This document shows, piece by piece, positions 58,501 through 63,861 of a stretch of 64,000 bases of DNA (position 1 is the stretch's first letter; each line of letters begins with the position of its first letter). Both the position numbers and the translations under genes were made by a program. The notes under the pieces were generated by a model. That model saw nothing but the letters and a program-made list of their open reading frames with translations. It was not told the origin of the DNA and made no database searches. Source of the DNA: Cristatella mucedo (lineage: Eukaryota; Bryozoa; Phylactolaemata; Cristatellidae); the NCBI GenBank assembly GCA_009760855.2, contig WPIO01000010.1, positions 5,132,001 through 5,196,000 on the forward strand, given 5' to 3'.

Positions 58501-59359
58501 AACCCGTACCTTCGGGGCGCAGCTAGCAGTCGGTCAGAGAGTCAGAGCAGCTTCAAATCTCGCTAGGCGCCAACATTTACGGCCGACGGCAGCACCTCGA
58601 TCTTGAAAAGCGATATTTTCGCGTGACTAGCAGTAGGTCATTGTCGCGGACAGAGCAATTGTCCCAACCACCACCCTACGGCTGCCGGATGAGGAGCCGC
58701 GCCTCTACCGAGCTCCCGGAAGCCTCATAGCGAGCTGACTCAGGCGGGTAGGTTTTCGCTGACATTTTTACCGGGACGTCCTTGACATTCGAGCTGAGCG
58801 ATGAGACCGAGCTGTAAGGGGATAACTGTACCTCGCCGTCGAAGAACGTCGTGAAGCTTTGAACGCTCATTCTGTCCTCCGGTCGGCAGCTGTCGTCGAA
58901 CGCCGCCGAATAACGACTCAACGGCACTGCCTGCGGCCGGCGCGAATCTGCTGAGCGCTCTTCGTCGAAGTCAGCGCTAATAAAATAAATAAATGAATAA
59001 CATATAATAAAATTAATAAAATAAATGTCATAAAATAAATGTCGAAAATAAAAATGTCGAGATCCGCGAAAGCCATCTTCTGCCGCCATCTTTCGCACGA
59101 TGCGAGTCGGTGCGAATCGCGCCACGGGCGCTGCTGCAGGGTGGGAACCTCCAAGTGCTCTCTACTGCTGCCCTCTATCACTGCTGCCGCAGCCGCCCGC
59201 AGCAGCCGCTGCCGCCCGTAGCTGCCGCCCGTACCTGCGCAAGCGTTCAATCGAGCTGAGCAGGTCCTCTTTTGTCACGTTCTTCGTCGCGCCGAACAGC
59301 AGCTTCATGAGGCTCCTAATCGCTGCCTGGCCCTTGGTGAAATAACGAAGACCGCTGAG
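33841..59359 (-). CDS. NOX5: NOX5-type calcium-regulated NADPH oxidase, 16 exons, 5' partial
   Basis: This membrane enzyme passes electrons from NADPH through FAD and two haems to oxygen, giving superoxide; NOX5-type members are switched by calcium. The 16 exons join in compatible phase to about 1,108 codons (human NOX5 is about 765). In order: an N-terminal extension of three exons; EF-hand-like region (about residues 230-390) with one canonical loop, DTNGDGALDRAE; six-helix ferric-reductase core (about 390-660) with haem histidines in LHRAVAYVIILLSVVH and HHLFYVSFYVAMFPH at 14- and 13-residue spacing; FAD motif WHPFTIS; LHIRAVGNWTRKL; a very long linker; VYVEGPF; NADPH motif GGVGVTP; DFIWLTREQ; ALTGLRERTRTGRPKW; VFCCGP; and C-terminal ESF. 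No start codon is found for exon 1, so more 5' exons are expected. The family call is very secure; outer N-terminal exons and the exon 14 start are less so. Confidence 0.95.
34254..34520 (-). CDS. NOX5: NOX5 exon 15, NADPH domain
   Basis: Acceptor CTCGCACAG| and donor AAG|GTAAGC, phase 0 at both ends, 89 codons. It reads MDFIWLTREQSSWEWFMPLF ... LRLYLTSA ... DALTGLRERTRTGRPKWRK, very close to human VDFIWINRDQRSFEWF ... LHMYMTSA ... DSITGLQTRTQPGRPDWSK. Confidence 0.96.
35150..35640 (+). pseudogene. LINE reverse-transcriptase fragment in NOX5 intron 14
   Basis: The plus strand encodes RT motifs SSRGIAATAILLFRFYLSGR, then GFYLYADVTERYLCF (YADD box changed to YADV), and further on KTNPLVIAGQNI. 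Stops and frame shifts interrupt it. Confidence 0.75.
35850..35945 (-). mobile_element. SINE-A head fragment
   Basis: A minus-strand tRNA-like head without tail: on plus, GACACGAGCCCGAAACCGCG, then TTACCTTGACCTTGGCGG, TGCACCTTAATACTGGGCCA. In NOX5 intron 14. Confidence 0.6.
36166..36450 (-). CDS. NOX5: NOX5 exon 14, NADPH-binding motif
   Basis: Encodes SLRPSCRAQVYVEGPFATS, ILRTEHAVLVAGGVGVTPHA and the Cys-rich RTRVCPCGCSEKVFFD, ending LVLKQ before CAA|GTAAGC. It matches human YIDGPYGTP ... HAVLIGAGIGITP ... TCPSC. The 3' end is firm. The 5' end is not: I use CAGACAG| at 36451, but the frame is open and protein-like upstream (KITIFDYAKLVFFARASAIV) to an acceptor GGCAG| at 36586, which would also give phase 0. 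Confidence 0.85.
36698..37084 (+). other. Unassigned 128-codon open frame antisense in NOX5 intron 13
   Basis: The plus-strand frame between stops reads AAIFSRSNTNALAWAIKWIA, then SVPPIDFIDRHERSFSARSR, PYVKLPTPTPGALLNLV and later KLQAAVHAGCEYM. It has no start codon near its beginning, so only splicing or a former mobile element could use it. I do not recognise a family. The end (INKCIYTYTYTV) runs into simple repeat, which argues against an intact gene. Confidence 0.3.
37400..37785 (+). mobile_element. LINE-A ORF2 end, 3'UTR and tail
   Basis: The plus strand reads LSIFKKKLKCIYLLQH (RT C-terminus). It then carries the 3'UTR (GTGCATGCTGCCACTAACCA, CACGTCACCCCTAACCAT), and ends in the tail AAAGCGCCTGGAAAGAGATT ... 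GAGGGCGCTGTATC followed by TTATTATT. It is one of the best-preserved 3' ends in the window. Confidence 0.8.
38010..38076 (+). repeat. (CT)n microsatellite
   Basis: A CT tract of about 66 bp, nearly pure, in NOX5 intron 13. Confidence 0.95.
38811..38850 (+). repeat. Short tandem repeat, 12-bp unit
   Basis: GCGACTGCCTAT is repeated three to four times with single changes. Confidence 0.8.
38865..39010 (+). mobile_element. LINE-B 3' fragment
   Basis: A plus-strand copy of the LINE-B 3' region: TCCTGAGCTGCTATTCC, CGGCTCAGCTATGCTTC, GATGAAGTCTGTTGGCTA, as at 10.6 and 59.9 kb. Confidence 0.6.
39383..39897 (-). CDS. NOX5: NOX5 exon 13, FAD domain end plus expanded linker
   Basis: Acceptor CTGTTCGCTCGCAG|. 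Two bases complete Ala, then RIGLHIRAVGNWTRKLQQAL, matching the human LHIRSQGQWTNRLYESF. A hydrophilic stretch of about 155 residues follows, rich in Glu, Ser and Ala (SEKKQEDKALERGGEG; AEAAEAPSVSDCGATSSW), ending IHTLPW before TGG|GTGAGC. In human NOX5 the linker from here to the NADPH domain is, as I recall, only some 50-60 residues and carries phosphorylation and calmodulin sites. The frame continues open past the donor, so a longer version ending at a later GT (near 39.32 kb) is possible. Confidence 0.85.
40354..40494 (+). mobile_element. tRNA-derived SINE, family A, near full length
   Basis: Head GCCGAGCTGGTTTGATCCAG with an A-box-like block, B-box GGGCTCGAGCCC, then the tail AAGCGCCTGAATAGAGATTG ... 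GGGGCGCTATACAAG. It lies in NOX5 intron 12 and is followed at once by a LINE-A tail. Confidence 0.85.
40500..40587 (+). repeat. LINE-A tail
   Basis: GCAGCAAATGTAAAGCCCCT ... GAGAGCGCTTTATCGAG then an ATTATT run, directly 3' of a SINE A copy. Confidence 0.7.
41060..41116 (-). repeat. LINE-A/SINE-A tail 30 bp from the NOX5 exon 12 donor
   Basis: Minus orientation: on plus, TTTATAGCGACCTCAGTAAA then CTCCTTCTAGGCACTTTAAA. It lies within intron 12 close to the splice donor at 41144. Confidence 0.6.
41145..41283 (-). CDS. NOX5: NOX5 exon 12, FAD-binding motif
   Basis: Acceptor ATTCTTTTGTAG| and donor GGAG|GTAAGA. Forty-six codons: VVYLEIRRLAGTGTKLTNGD then YIKLNIPSISKLEWHPFTIS. HPFTIS is the FAD isoalloxazine-binding motif of the family. 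A LINE/SINE tail sits 30 bases into the following intron. Confidence 0.95.
41795..42110 (-). mobile_element. LINE-B 3' fragment
   Basis: Similar to the 10.5-10.9 kb copy: GAAAAGTCTTGCTGAGTCAA, a central degenerate part and the ORF2 end near CGCACCAGCGATCTTTAAAT. In NOX5 intron 11. Confidence 0.5.
42110..43140 (-). mobile_element. LINE-A: RT C-terminus, 3'UTR and tail
   Basis: The minus-strand frame at 42701-43102 reads LQTFNLNCMQLVQNSVNRLV then CHRRSTCHNKPIMSDI, a non-LTR RT end (LQLVQNSAARLV). The tail at 42140-42190 reads on plus ATAGCGCCCTCAGAGAACTG. Frame breaks occur between them. Confidence 0.7.
43647..43832 (-). CDS. NOX5: NOX5 exon 11, second haem-binding helix
   Basis: Acceptor TTCACTTCATAACAG| and donor GAG|GTAAGT. 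It encodes IFYWSHHLFYVSFYVAMFPH and FWMWFIAPAVLFGLEKVIS. The second His of HH and the His of FPH are 13 residues apart, the expected haem-ligand spacing. It ends LMASE in phase 0. Confidence 0.95.
44380..45420 (+). pseudogene. Decayed LINE reverse transcriptase in NOX5 intron 10
   Basis: The plus strand gives ALALDQSAASGSIDAAILLE (usually LDLSAAFDTVDHxILLERL), then ADDSQLYSSFKHSKLPEAI (YADD box plus motif D), and from about 45.2 kb LQWLPL, the RT end. Several frame shifts; dead. Confidence 0.7.
45425..45565 (-). mobile_element. LINE-B 3' terminal fragment
   Basis: On plus, GTATCTCCGTCTGTAACTCC ... AGCAGGAGAG-like word ... GGTACGCATTTGGTAGCCAA, shared with 59.74-59.86 kb. Confidence 0.6.
45950..45996 (-). 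repeat. LINE-A/SINE-A tail, weak
   Basis: TCCTTAGAGAAATGAATCTC then ATCGAAACGCTTTACAAC; a diverged minus-strand hairpin tail. Confidence 0.4.
46253..46404 (-). CDS. NOX5: NOX5 exon 10, helix 4
   Basis: Acceptor TTTCCGGTTGTAG| and donor GAG|GTACGT. The frame reads VININYNNFEVAYFLDGPT then NMMIFVSGMLLTFLLIAVMV and MSYPTIVRKSYE, ending in phase 0. It corresponds to the segment before FEVFYWTH in human NOX5. No long ORF reveals it; phase and homology identify it. Confidence 0.9.
46582..46830 (-). CDS. NOX5: NOX5 exon 9, haem-binding helix
   Basis: Acceptor GGCTTTGGCAG| and donor ATAG|GTGAGT. It encodes CFNVAITLVFVMKHIISWLR and then LDDSMSLHRAVAYVIILLSV followed by VHVAAHVGN. The two haem-ligand histidines are 14 residues apart, as in other NOX proteins. 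The 5' part (NAAFRMQLPSNNDELMFVG) differs from the usual xCLNFNC segment, which could mean divergence or an unmodelled boundary. Confidence 0.9.
47290..48410 (+). pseudogene. LINE RT fragment with internal GCC expansion
   Basis: The plus strand reads HLGITSTVLNWVSSYLDARF and VNGCQTF (RT core), then PILYQIDFETLILASQVTS (RT C-terminal; usually RIxFKxxxLxxK). A (GCC)n tract follows, then FKSQLKTREV (usually FKxxLKTHLF). The LINE-A-like tail AAGTGCCTAGAAAAAGATTT with a TTATTATT run ends it near 48.41 kb. It lies in NOX5 intron 8. Confidence 0.75.
47852..47908 (+). repeat. (GCC)19 trinucleotide repeat
   Basis: A perfect GCC tract of about 57 bp inside the decayed LINE, between its RT C-terminal motif and its last ORF2 motif. 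Confidence 0.95.
49036..49180 (+). mobile_element. tRNA-derived SINE, family A, best copy
   Basis: GCCGAGCTGGTTTGGTCTAG CGGTTAAGG (A-box region), GTGGGCTCGAGCCCC (B-box), then the tail AAGCGCCTGGATAGAGATTA ... TGGGGCGCTATA and an AT run. The tRNA-like head, a Pol III promoter arrangement and LINE-type tail define it. Confidence 0.88.
49183..49320 (-). mobile_element. tRNA-derived SINE, family B
   Basis: A minus-strand copy tail-to-tail with the SINE A at 49036-49180. On plus it reads GCGGCAGAAGAGCCTTAACT, GGGATTCGAACGAGCGACC (B-box), and head words GCGAGCACCCTA. Confidence 0.8.
50146..50375 (-). CDS. NOX5: NOX5 exon 8, first membrane helix
   Basis: Acceptor CTGTCCTTTAG|T. The reading is SFPAVNLRRPPPRQRQPS, a basic Pro-rich stretch, then LMTYPALWVSCIIYVAINAA (first transmembrane helix) and IIPYIVAKCAG before a CAG|GTATCG donor. 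It matches human NOX5 from the end of the EF region to VMVAKGCGQ. Confidence 0.92.
50376..50577 (-). other. NOX5 intron 7 (202 bp) filled by a GA microsatellite
   Basis: The donor is GTCAAGCT, directly followed by (AG)33 (50504-50569), then unique sequence and the acceptor TTCTGTCCTTTAG. The repeat makes up about a third of the intron and starts at intron base 9. Confidence 0.85.
50504..50569 (+). repeat. (CT)33 microsatellite
   Basis: A perfect CT tract of about 66 bp in NOX5 intron 7. Confidence 0.97.
50578..50785 (-). CDS. NOX5: NOX5 exon 7, EF-hands 3-4
   Basis: Acceptor ATCACGATTTCAG| (50786). Two bases complete Gly, then DGALDRAELEGALRSC and ERLAETLFVSMAGGEQSVKF. The last EF loop has lost its leading acid (SMAGGEQSVKFD). 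It ends YPSIYEGLRV plus AG before GTCAAG. The intron that follows is 202 bp and begins with a long GA repeat. Confidence 0.93.
51108..51166 (+). repeat. LINE-A/SINE-A tail
   Basis: GGTATTCGGGCAGAGATTAA ... CAGGGCGCCATGCAAATG, a tail remnant in NOX5 intron 6. Confidence 0.55.
51465..51600 (+). repeat. Inverted repeat arm 1 (NOX5 intron 6)
   Basis: In reverse complement it matches 51706-51845: GTTCCTACAGCACTG(C/T)CAGG, TTCTGCT and TATTT/TATATTT words. Both arms read VPTAL(P/S)GSA(V/T)GTVL(I/V)AG in translation. Confidence 0.75.
51706..51845 (-). repeat. Inverted repeat arm 2 (NOX5 intron 6)
   Basis: The minus-strand partner of 51465-51600, about 105 bp away. The spacer contains telomere-like words (CTAAACCCTAAATTC, CTCTAAACCC). 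Unknown family. Confidence 0.75.
52473..52533 (+). repeat. (GT)30 microsatellite
   Basis: A perfect GT tract of about 60 bp in NOX5 intron 6. Confidence 0.97.
52936..52953 (+). repeat. Poly-C tract
   Basis: An 18-base C run followed by GCCGCCGCCG; similar shorter C runs occur at about 55.49 kb. Confidence 0.9.
53069..53222 (-). mobile_element. tRNA-derived SINE, family B, best copy
   Basis: On plus: CATAGCGACAGAAGAGCCTT, ACCACCGCTTGCAGCGGCGA, GGATTCGAGCCCACGACCTC (B-box), then GTGAAAAGCAACCGCCTTAC and GTGAGCCACTGCGGCTC (head). It ends 63 bp from NOX5 exon 6. Confidence 0.85.
53285..53441 (-). CDS. NOX5: NOX5 exon 6, EF-hand 2 and start of EF-hand 3
   Basis: Acceptor CTCCTCCGTTTGCAG|. The reading is PFLAGRVLSHFDTSGSGRGG, LGRAELCSCLLKLTSS, then SEEKLRFLFSLYDTN plus one base before a G|GTACGT donor. 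The first loop (DTSGSGRGGLGRAE) is two residues longer than the usual 12. The second loop (DTNGDGALDRAE) is canonical and is completed in exon 7. Confidence 0.92.
55083..55194 (-). CDS. NOX5: NOX5 exon 5, degenerate first EF-hand
   Basis: Acceptor CCTGCAG| (55195); the frame reads FREERNWRRSMEKHADAILG then GKESILVDDLRHMLGLQ to CAG|GTCCGT. It matches the position of the first NOX5 EF-hand (human WVTQQFKTIAGEDGEISL) but lacks the acidic loop, so calcium binding here is unlikely. Confidence 0.85.
55200..57000. promoter_or_regulatory. GC- and CpG-rich block in NOX5 introns 3-5
   Basis: High CpG content around 55.2-55.9 kb and 56.4-57.0 kb, unlike the AT-rich flanks (57.0 kb onward). Long overlapping frames on both strands are a by-product of the composition. 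The block could be a CpG-island-like promoter for a shorter NOX5 transcript beginning near exon 4, but no direct signal proves this. Confidence 0.25.
55355..55440 (-). CDS. NOX5: NOX5 exon 4
   Basis: Acceptor TGTGTCGCAG| and donor GGGCG|GTAAGG frame 28 codons plus two bases: FSEELFRYLTRRGASLDDVS then ASFDELVG. It resembles an EF-hand helix lacking loop acids. The last two bases join G of exon 5 to make Arg. Confidence 0.8.
57757..57871 (+). mobile_element. tRNA-derived SINE, family A, 5'-truncated
   Basis: GTGCTCGCCCGACCAAGGTC, GAGCTCGAGCCCCATGGC (B-box), then AAGCGCCTATATAGAGATTA ... AGGGCGCTATACAAAC. In NOX5 intron 3. Confidence 0.8.
58028..58243 (-). CDS. NOX5: NOX5 exon 3, extension ending in a helix
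   Basis: Acceptor GCCTCTCGCAG| (58244) and donor TTCAAG|GTGTCT (58028/58027) bound exactly 72 codons in phase 0 at both ends. The reading is LDRSAIPSTLPSSKSSLRR ... WQSSPFSITSAVAIIHKLIQ and ends DFRDCFK, which runs naturally into FSEELFRYL of exon 4. Assigned by phase and composition rather than by homology. Confidence 0.65.
58709..58976 (-). CDS. NOX5: NOX5 exon 2, Ser-rich extension
   Basis: The acceptor TTTATTAG| at 58977 gives one base completing Ser, then ADFDEERSADSRRPQ. The exon contains MSVQSFTTFFDGEVQLSP and SPYSSVSSLSSNVKDVPVK. I end it at TCG|GTAGAG (58709/58708), because that gives the phase 0 needed by exon 3; the open frame otherwise runs to a TAG at 58676. Disordered, phosphorylatable composition. 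Its internal Met could be an alternative start. Confidence 0.7.
59235..59359 (-). CDS. NOX5: NOX5 exon 1 of this model (internal, helical)
   Basis: The frame reads GLRYFTKGQAAIRS, then LMKLLFGATKNVTKEDLLSS and ends IERLR plus two bases before an AG|GTACGG donor at 59235/59234. A stop codon (TAG at 59362-59360) closes the frame on the 5' side, so the exon must begin at an acceptor there (TAG| at 59360 or CTCAG| at 59355). Both have weak pyrimidine tracts. It looks like a degenerate EF-hand helix pair. Confidence 0.6.
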
Positions 59360-59734
59360 CTATTTTTTAGGCGATCGGCGCCTGTTCGGAACCGAACGAA
59401 CAGCCCAGAGACGAAGCGTCACGCTCGACAGAGTGCAGAGACCGCAAGCCGCAGCCTCGCTGCACTCGCGACACCGGGCGCCGGAAGCCGGCGGCTCGCT
59501 CGTCAGTGGTCGGTAAGGGGCGCGCGTGCGCGTCGCGACCGAATACAAAAGACGTAAGCGCTACAGTCATTCGTGTCCTCTAGTGTTAATACAAGTCGTC
59601 GCAGCAGCAGCAGCAGGTGGCGGCACAGTGCTAGGTCCTGGGTGATCCGCCGATCCATTTGCACCTCAACCGACAGCCGGTACTGGACATTCCAAAGTCC
59701 TCTCCGCTCGAAAAGTGACGAGAATGTAATGTAA

Positions 59735-60060
59735 TGCAATGTATCTCCGTCTGTAACTCTAATAAGCCAGTTAGATTACGTGGGGGTTAAGCAGGAGTTT
59801 TGTATAACAGCACGCTCACAACCTAAGCACTTATCGGTACGCATTCGGTAGCCAACAGACTTCATCTCATGAAACAAAGATAAAGTGAGAAGCATAGCTG
59901 AGTCAGGAGAGCATTTGAGGTAGTAACATGGAAGTAGCAGCTCAGGACGGCTGGAAAGGATGTGCCATTATCGGTAGCAGGAGATTTGTTGTCTTAGCGT
60001 GAGAATCGTGGAAGTTCCACAGTCCAGAGCCTGCAGAGCAAAAACTTAGGTGAACCGTAA
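59735..60060 (-). mobile_element. LINE-B 3' fragment
   Basis: Minus orientation; on plus GTATCTCCGTCTGTAACTCT ... CAGGACGGCTGGAAAGGATG ... TTCCACAGTCCAGAGCCTGC, the same order as in the 10.5-10.9 kb copy, with the RT end destroyed. Confidence 0.65.
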
Positions 60061-60062
60061 TG

Positions 60063-60207
60063 GCACTCTACGTAAGGCGGTTGCTTTTCGCGACCTTGGT
60101 CCCGAGGTCATGCAATCGAATCCTTCGGTAGGCGATCCTTTATTGCCGCTGCAAGCGGTAGCGATAGCCGTAAAAGCTCTTCTGTCGCCATACAAAAGAG
60201 GCTGTTG
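60063..60207 (+). mobile_element. tRNA-derived SINE, family B
   Basis: Plus orientation: GTAAGGCGGTTGCTTTTCGC, ATGCAATCGAATCC (B-box), GCGATCCTTTATTGCCGCTG, AGCCGTAAAAGCTCTTCTGT. It inserts into or abuts the LINE-B fragment. Confidence 0.82.
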
Positions 60208-61019
60208 AAGCAGCTAGATTTCTTCCATCGCCTACGATTGTGCATATCCGCTCACTGCTCACTCACCGTCGGCCATTATGTGTCCCCTAAATCGAGCTCC
60301 AATCTTTTCGCGACTAGACGAGGACTGTCCTGCCTAAAATGATCTGTTTCGCCACATTTAAACTTGAGGTCGCCGTCATGGACTGAGCCAGTACCTGATT
60401 TTTCGGGCTCTCGGGACCTGCTGCCAGATCGGCATCAACTGATACGCTTGTCAAACTTGGCCATCTACGCGCGTATTTTTGTGGGCAGCTGCTACTCAAA
60501 CCGGCTTCATTATCTCATACTCACTTATCGGTAGCCCAGGGGTGACCTTCATTCGGCTGCTTGGAGTAACAATCATATGGCAAGTTAAGTCACGATCCTT
60601 GCTGAGTGGGAATTTCGGCAGCCGGCTGTTGATATTCAGGCTCAGCAAGAGTCGTGGCGTCAGGGGAAATAGCATTGCTACATCTTGTTTGCGCATTCAA
60701 ACCGCCCGGTCCTTTGGCATGGCTAAATTTGACATTCGTTTCTTCCACTCTTGTCCAAGAAAAAGACCCGAGTTCCTTTGCAGCTCACATTCTAATTGCC
60801 CAACGTCGTGCTCCTGCCACTCCCTCCTTGTGCCTGATATCGAGATGAGTCATCGGCCTATCCAGGGCAGGCAGTTTTTCATAAGCGACACGACGCTTCC
60901 AAGACATCTGACCAACCTTTGCCTCCGAAGCCGTTATATAAGCATTCAAAGGAATAACTCTGCAACGAAATTGCCTGACTCGCTTTTTTTCTTGCGCCTC
61001 ATGCGCATGGCCTGACTCT

Positions 61020-62880
61020 TTTTTTCCTGTTGCTCATGTGCATGGCCCTACTCACATTAACGGTCACACAATCGACCAAATTTTCTTCAATCACTGCACG
61101 GTAGCCAATTATTACCAAAGTCGGCTTATCTGAACACATGCAGATCTCATTCAGGCTGCTGAGTGTGCCCTCCTCTGCATTCTAAGTCACCTACAAATGG
61201 CGAAGCCTCTAGAGCCTTGACATCGATGCTGCCCGCATGAGAATCGTCTTATTCACCTCTGCTGCTCAGCTTAGACGGCCAATGGTTTACCACAGACATT
61301 TAACTAGCTAGATCTTCTCAGCAAAGGCTAGAAAAAGTATGCAAAAGATCATGACTGACTTTTAATTGAAAGGAATACGAGGACTACAGTAGATCTTATC
61401 AATCGATCCTTCCAAAAGCCAAGTCTAGCGTCTACGAAAAGAATGAGTGAATCATGGATGCACAATCCAAAAATACTAATGTCTACGATCAACCACCTCC
61501 TTGACCACTTCCACCGAGGTTAACTCCTGATGTAGTGATCCTTGTGGTGATCTAGCCGATTGCTTCTCTGTCTTCGATGTCAACAAGATAGACAGTATCG
61601 GGGAGTCCATCCCTAGGGTGGCAGCAACCCTCCTAGAATTATGTTCCTCAATTCCATGCAATACCTTAATGTCTACATTCAGCGAAGCCTCTAATGACCT
61701 CGTTTTGAGGCTCACATCCCAATCAAAGAAGACAAATAGTCCTCTAGACCCTATTTAGACTGTTCTGCTTCTATGATGCATAGATCTGCTGTTGCAATTC
61801 ATAACTAACATCATAAATAAGTCATTAAAAACCTCAGGTCATGTCCCAGCACCTTTTAAAAAGGCATTAGTCAGGCCACTACACAAGAAAGCAACTTTAT
61901 ACTTGAGCAACGTTCTTCTAACTTTCTCTCAAAGACAGCGGAATGAGTCGTGGCAAGATGGCTGAACTCATAAATTGCAACCACACCTAGCTAGTGAGTT
62001 TCTCTCTCGTTTCAGAGCCAATCCTTCCACCGAATCAGCACTGCTTCGGCTGTATAACGGCCTTAAGAATGCAGGCTTAGTTACAGTCTCTATCTCATAT
62101 TATTGATCTCTCTGCAGCTTTTAATAGTAGTAGTATGGATTACCTGAAGGCTCTGTGCTTGGTTCGGTTCTTTTCATGGTTTTAACTTTCTATCTTGCCG
62201 ATATAATTGCCAGGCATAACCTAGGCTTTCACTTCTACACAGATGACACTCAGCTGTACCTTTGCTTTTATCACTCCCAACCTCCATCACGTCAAATGCT
62301 CTCAATTTTCTTTCTGCATTATTGATCTAACCCAAACATACATGGCAGCACAATTCTTAAATTGAATGATATCAAAACTAGCTTACTAATTATGGGCAAA
62401 TCAAATCAAGAGCGATTCAGAAATTGGAAAGTTTAACGCTCGCGATCGGATCGGCCAGCACTTGTCCTGTTGAATCTGCGAGAAATCTAGACGTCCAGTT
62501 CCAAAGTAAGTAACCTTTTATTAGATGACCACATCAGCTCCACAGTAAAGTCTGCCTACTTTCAGCTAAATAACATTGCTAGAATTCGGGCTTGTTTAGA
62601 CAGGGATACCAAGCCTAAATTGGTCCATGCATTTGTGACATCCCGTCTTGACATCTGTAAATCACTGCTTGCTGATCTACCGGCTTGTGCAACCAGGCGC
62701 TTACAGCTAGTTCAAAACTCTGTAGCTAGGTTTGTCTGTCGTGAGCGTTGCAGTTCGTATGCTTCCAAAGAACTCACTCCCAACTGACGTCATGAAATCT
62801 CCTGACTTAACGATACTTAAAAAGAAGCTAAAAACGCACCTATGTGGCCTAACATGTAGTGGGTCCTCGTGATTAGTTCT
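61020..62880 (+). pseudogene. Decayed LINE: endonuclease end, RT and ORF2 C-terminus
   Basis: The plus strand keeps HGPTHINGHTIDQIF-like sequence near 61.04 kb (C-terminal motif of APE endonucleases, usually PTHxxGHTLDLVI), FHFYTDDTQLYLCF at about 62.23 kb (RT YADD box as YTDD) and KLVHAFVTSRLDIC then RRLQLVQNSVARFVCRERC at 62.6-62.75 kb. Many stops; inactive. Confidence 0.8.
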
Positions 62881-62894
62881 TTGTGTGCTTATGC

Positions 62895-63205
62895 GAGTTT
62901 GCTTATGCGAGTTTGAGCTGTTTGATTGGCAGCCAGTGCAGGTCGGCAAGAAGTGGTGTGATGTGGCATTTGCTACGCTCACGACAGACAAGCCTAGCTG
63001 CCGAGTTTTGCGACAACTTTAAGCGCCTGATTGCACAGGCCGGTAGACCAGCAAACGGTGAGTTGAAGAAGTCGAGACGGGATGTCACAAATGCATGGAC
63101 AAATTTCGATGTATTATCCATGTCTAGGCAGGCCCGAACTTTAGCAATGTTAAGTAGCTGAAAGTAGGTAGATTTATAGCAATGCCTTCGATGACTCACC
63201 AACGG
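62895..63205 (-). pseudogene. Second LINE ORF2 C-terminal fragment, inverted
   Basis: The minus strand reads RACLDMDNTSKFVHAFVTSR and RRLKLSQNSAARLVCRERSK then LLADLHWLPIKQ, homologous to the end of the neighbouring plus-strand LINE, so the two form an inverted pair. Confidence 0.8.
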
Positions 63206-63494
63206 GCATACTATTACTCACAGAGATCGACTGTGGTCACACTTACATGCCTTATAATGTATACCAACCAGGTGGTCAGTCACAGGTCAATCTCGCTACA
63301 TAATTAAACATCGTGCTGCTCACAAGCCGCGACTCATTGATTGCGAGTATTTCAAAAGCGGTTCTCCATAGAAAGTCCGGGATCAAGCGCATACTTCATA
63401 ACTGAGGAATTGCAGCTTCGTATTCGCTTCAATCGACCTTTCGGAAACACTACGCACGCGACCATGTAATTGAGCAGCCTGCTGCTACTTCCTT

Positions 63495-63575
63495 ATCAGC
63501 ACACCCAAAGTGTGCAGAAAGAGATTTCTTTTCTTTGAGGACGCTATACATATATCTCATTATTATATTTACTAT
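63495..63575 (+). repeat. LINE-A/SINE-A tail
   Basis: GTGTGCAGAAAGAGATTTCT ... GAGGACGCTATACATAT then an ATTATT run; diverged. Confidence 0.5.
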
Positions 63576-63784
63576 TAAGACAGTAACATGGACAGGCTTC
63601 TTTCAGAACCCCAGTGTCATTGACATAGCAGCATGAGGGGTCACACCACCGCTCCACGCGAAGTATCGTTAGCTGGCCTCTCTCTTTCGACAGGCTCTCT
63701 CCCTTGGGCATCTGATGGCGGACGCTGGGGATTCACCCGGAGGGGAAGGGCGGGGCGTGGACGGGGTGTGGCCGGAGCCGGGAT

Positions 63785-63861
63785 GGGACCACGATAGGAC
63801 CGAGATGGGACCAGGATGGGACCGAGATGGGACCGGGGTGGGACCGAAATGGAACCGGGAT
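63785..63861 (+). repeat. 11-bp G-rich minisatellite, seven copies
   Basis: Unit GGGACCGAGAT with changes at a few positions. The flanks to the window end are also very G-rich (runs of 4-10 G), so G-quadruplex formation is plausible. ORFs across it are composition artefacts. Confidence 0.85.

Noticed and set aside
59503-59739. Minus-strand ORF with MDRRITQDLALCRHLLLLLR as a first NOX5 exon
   Set aside because: No donor in a compatible phase was found, and it partly overlaps a LINE-B fragment.
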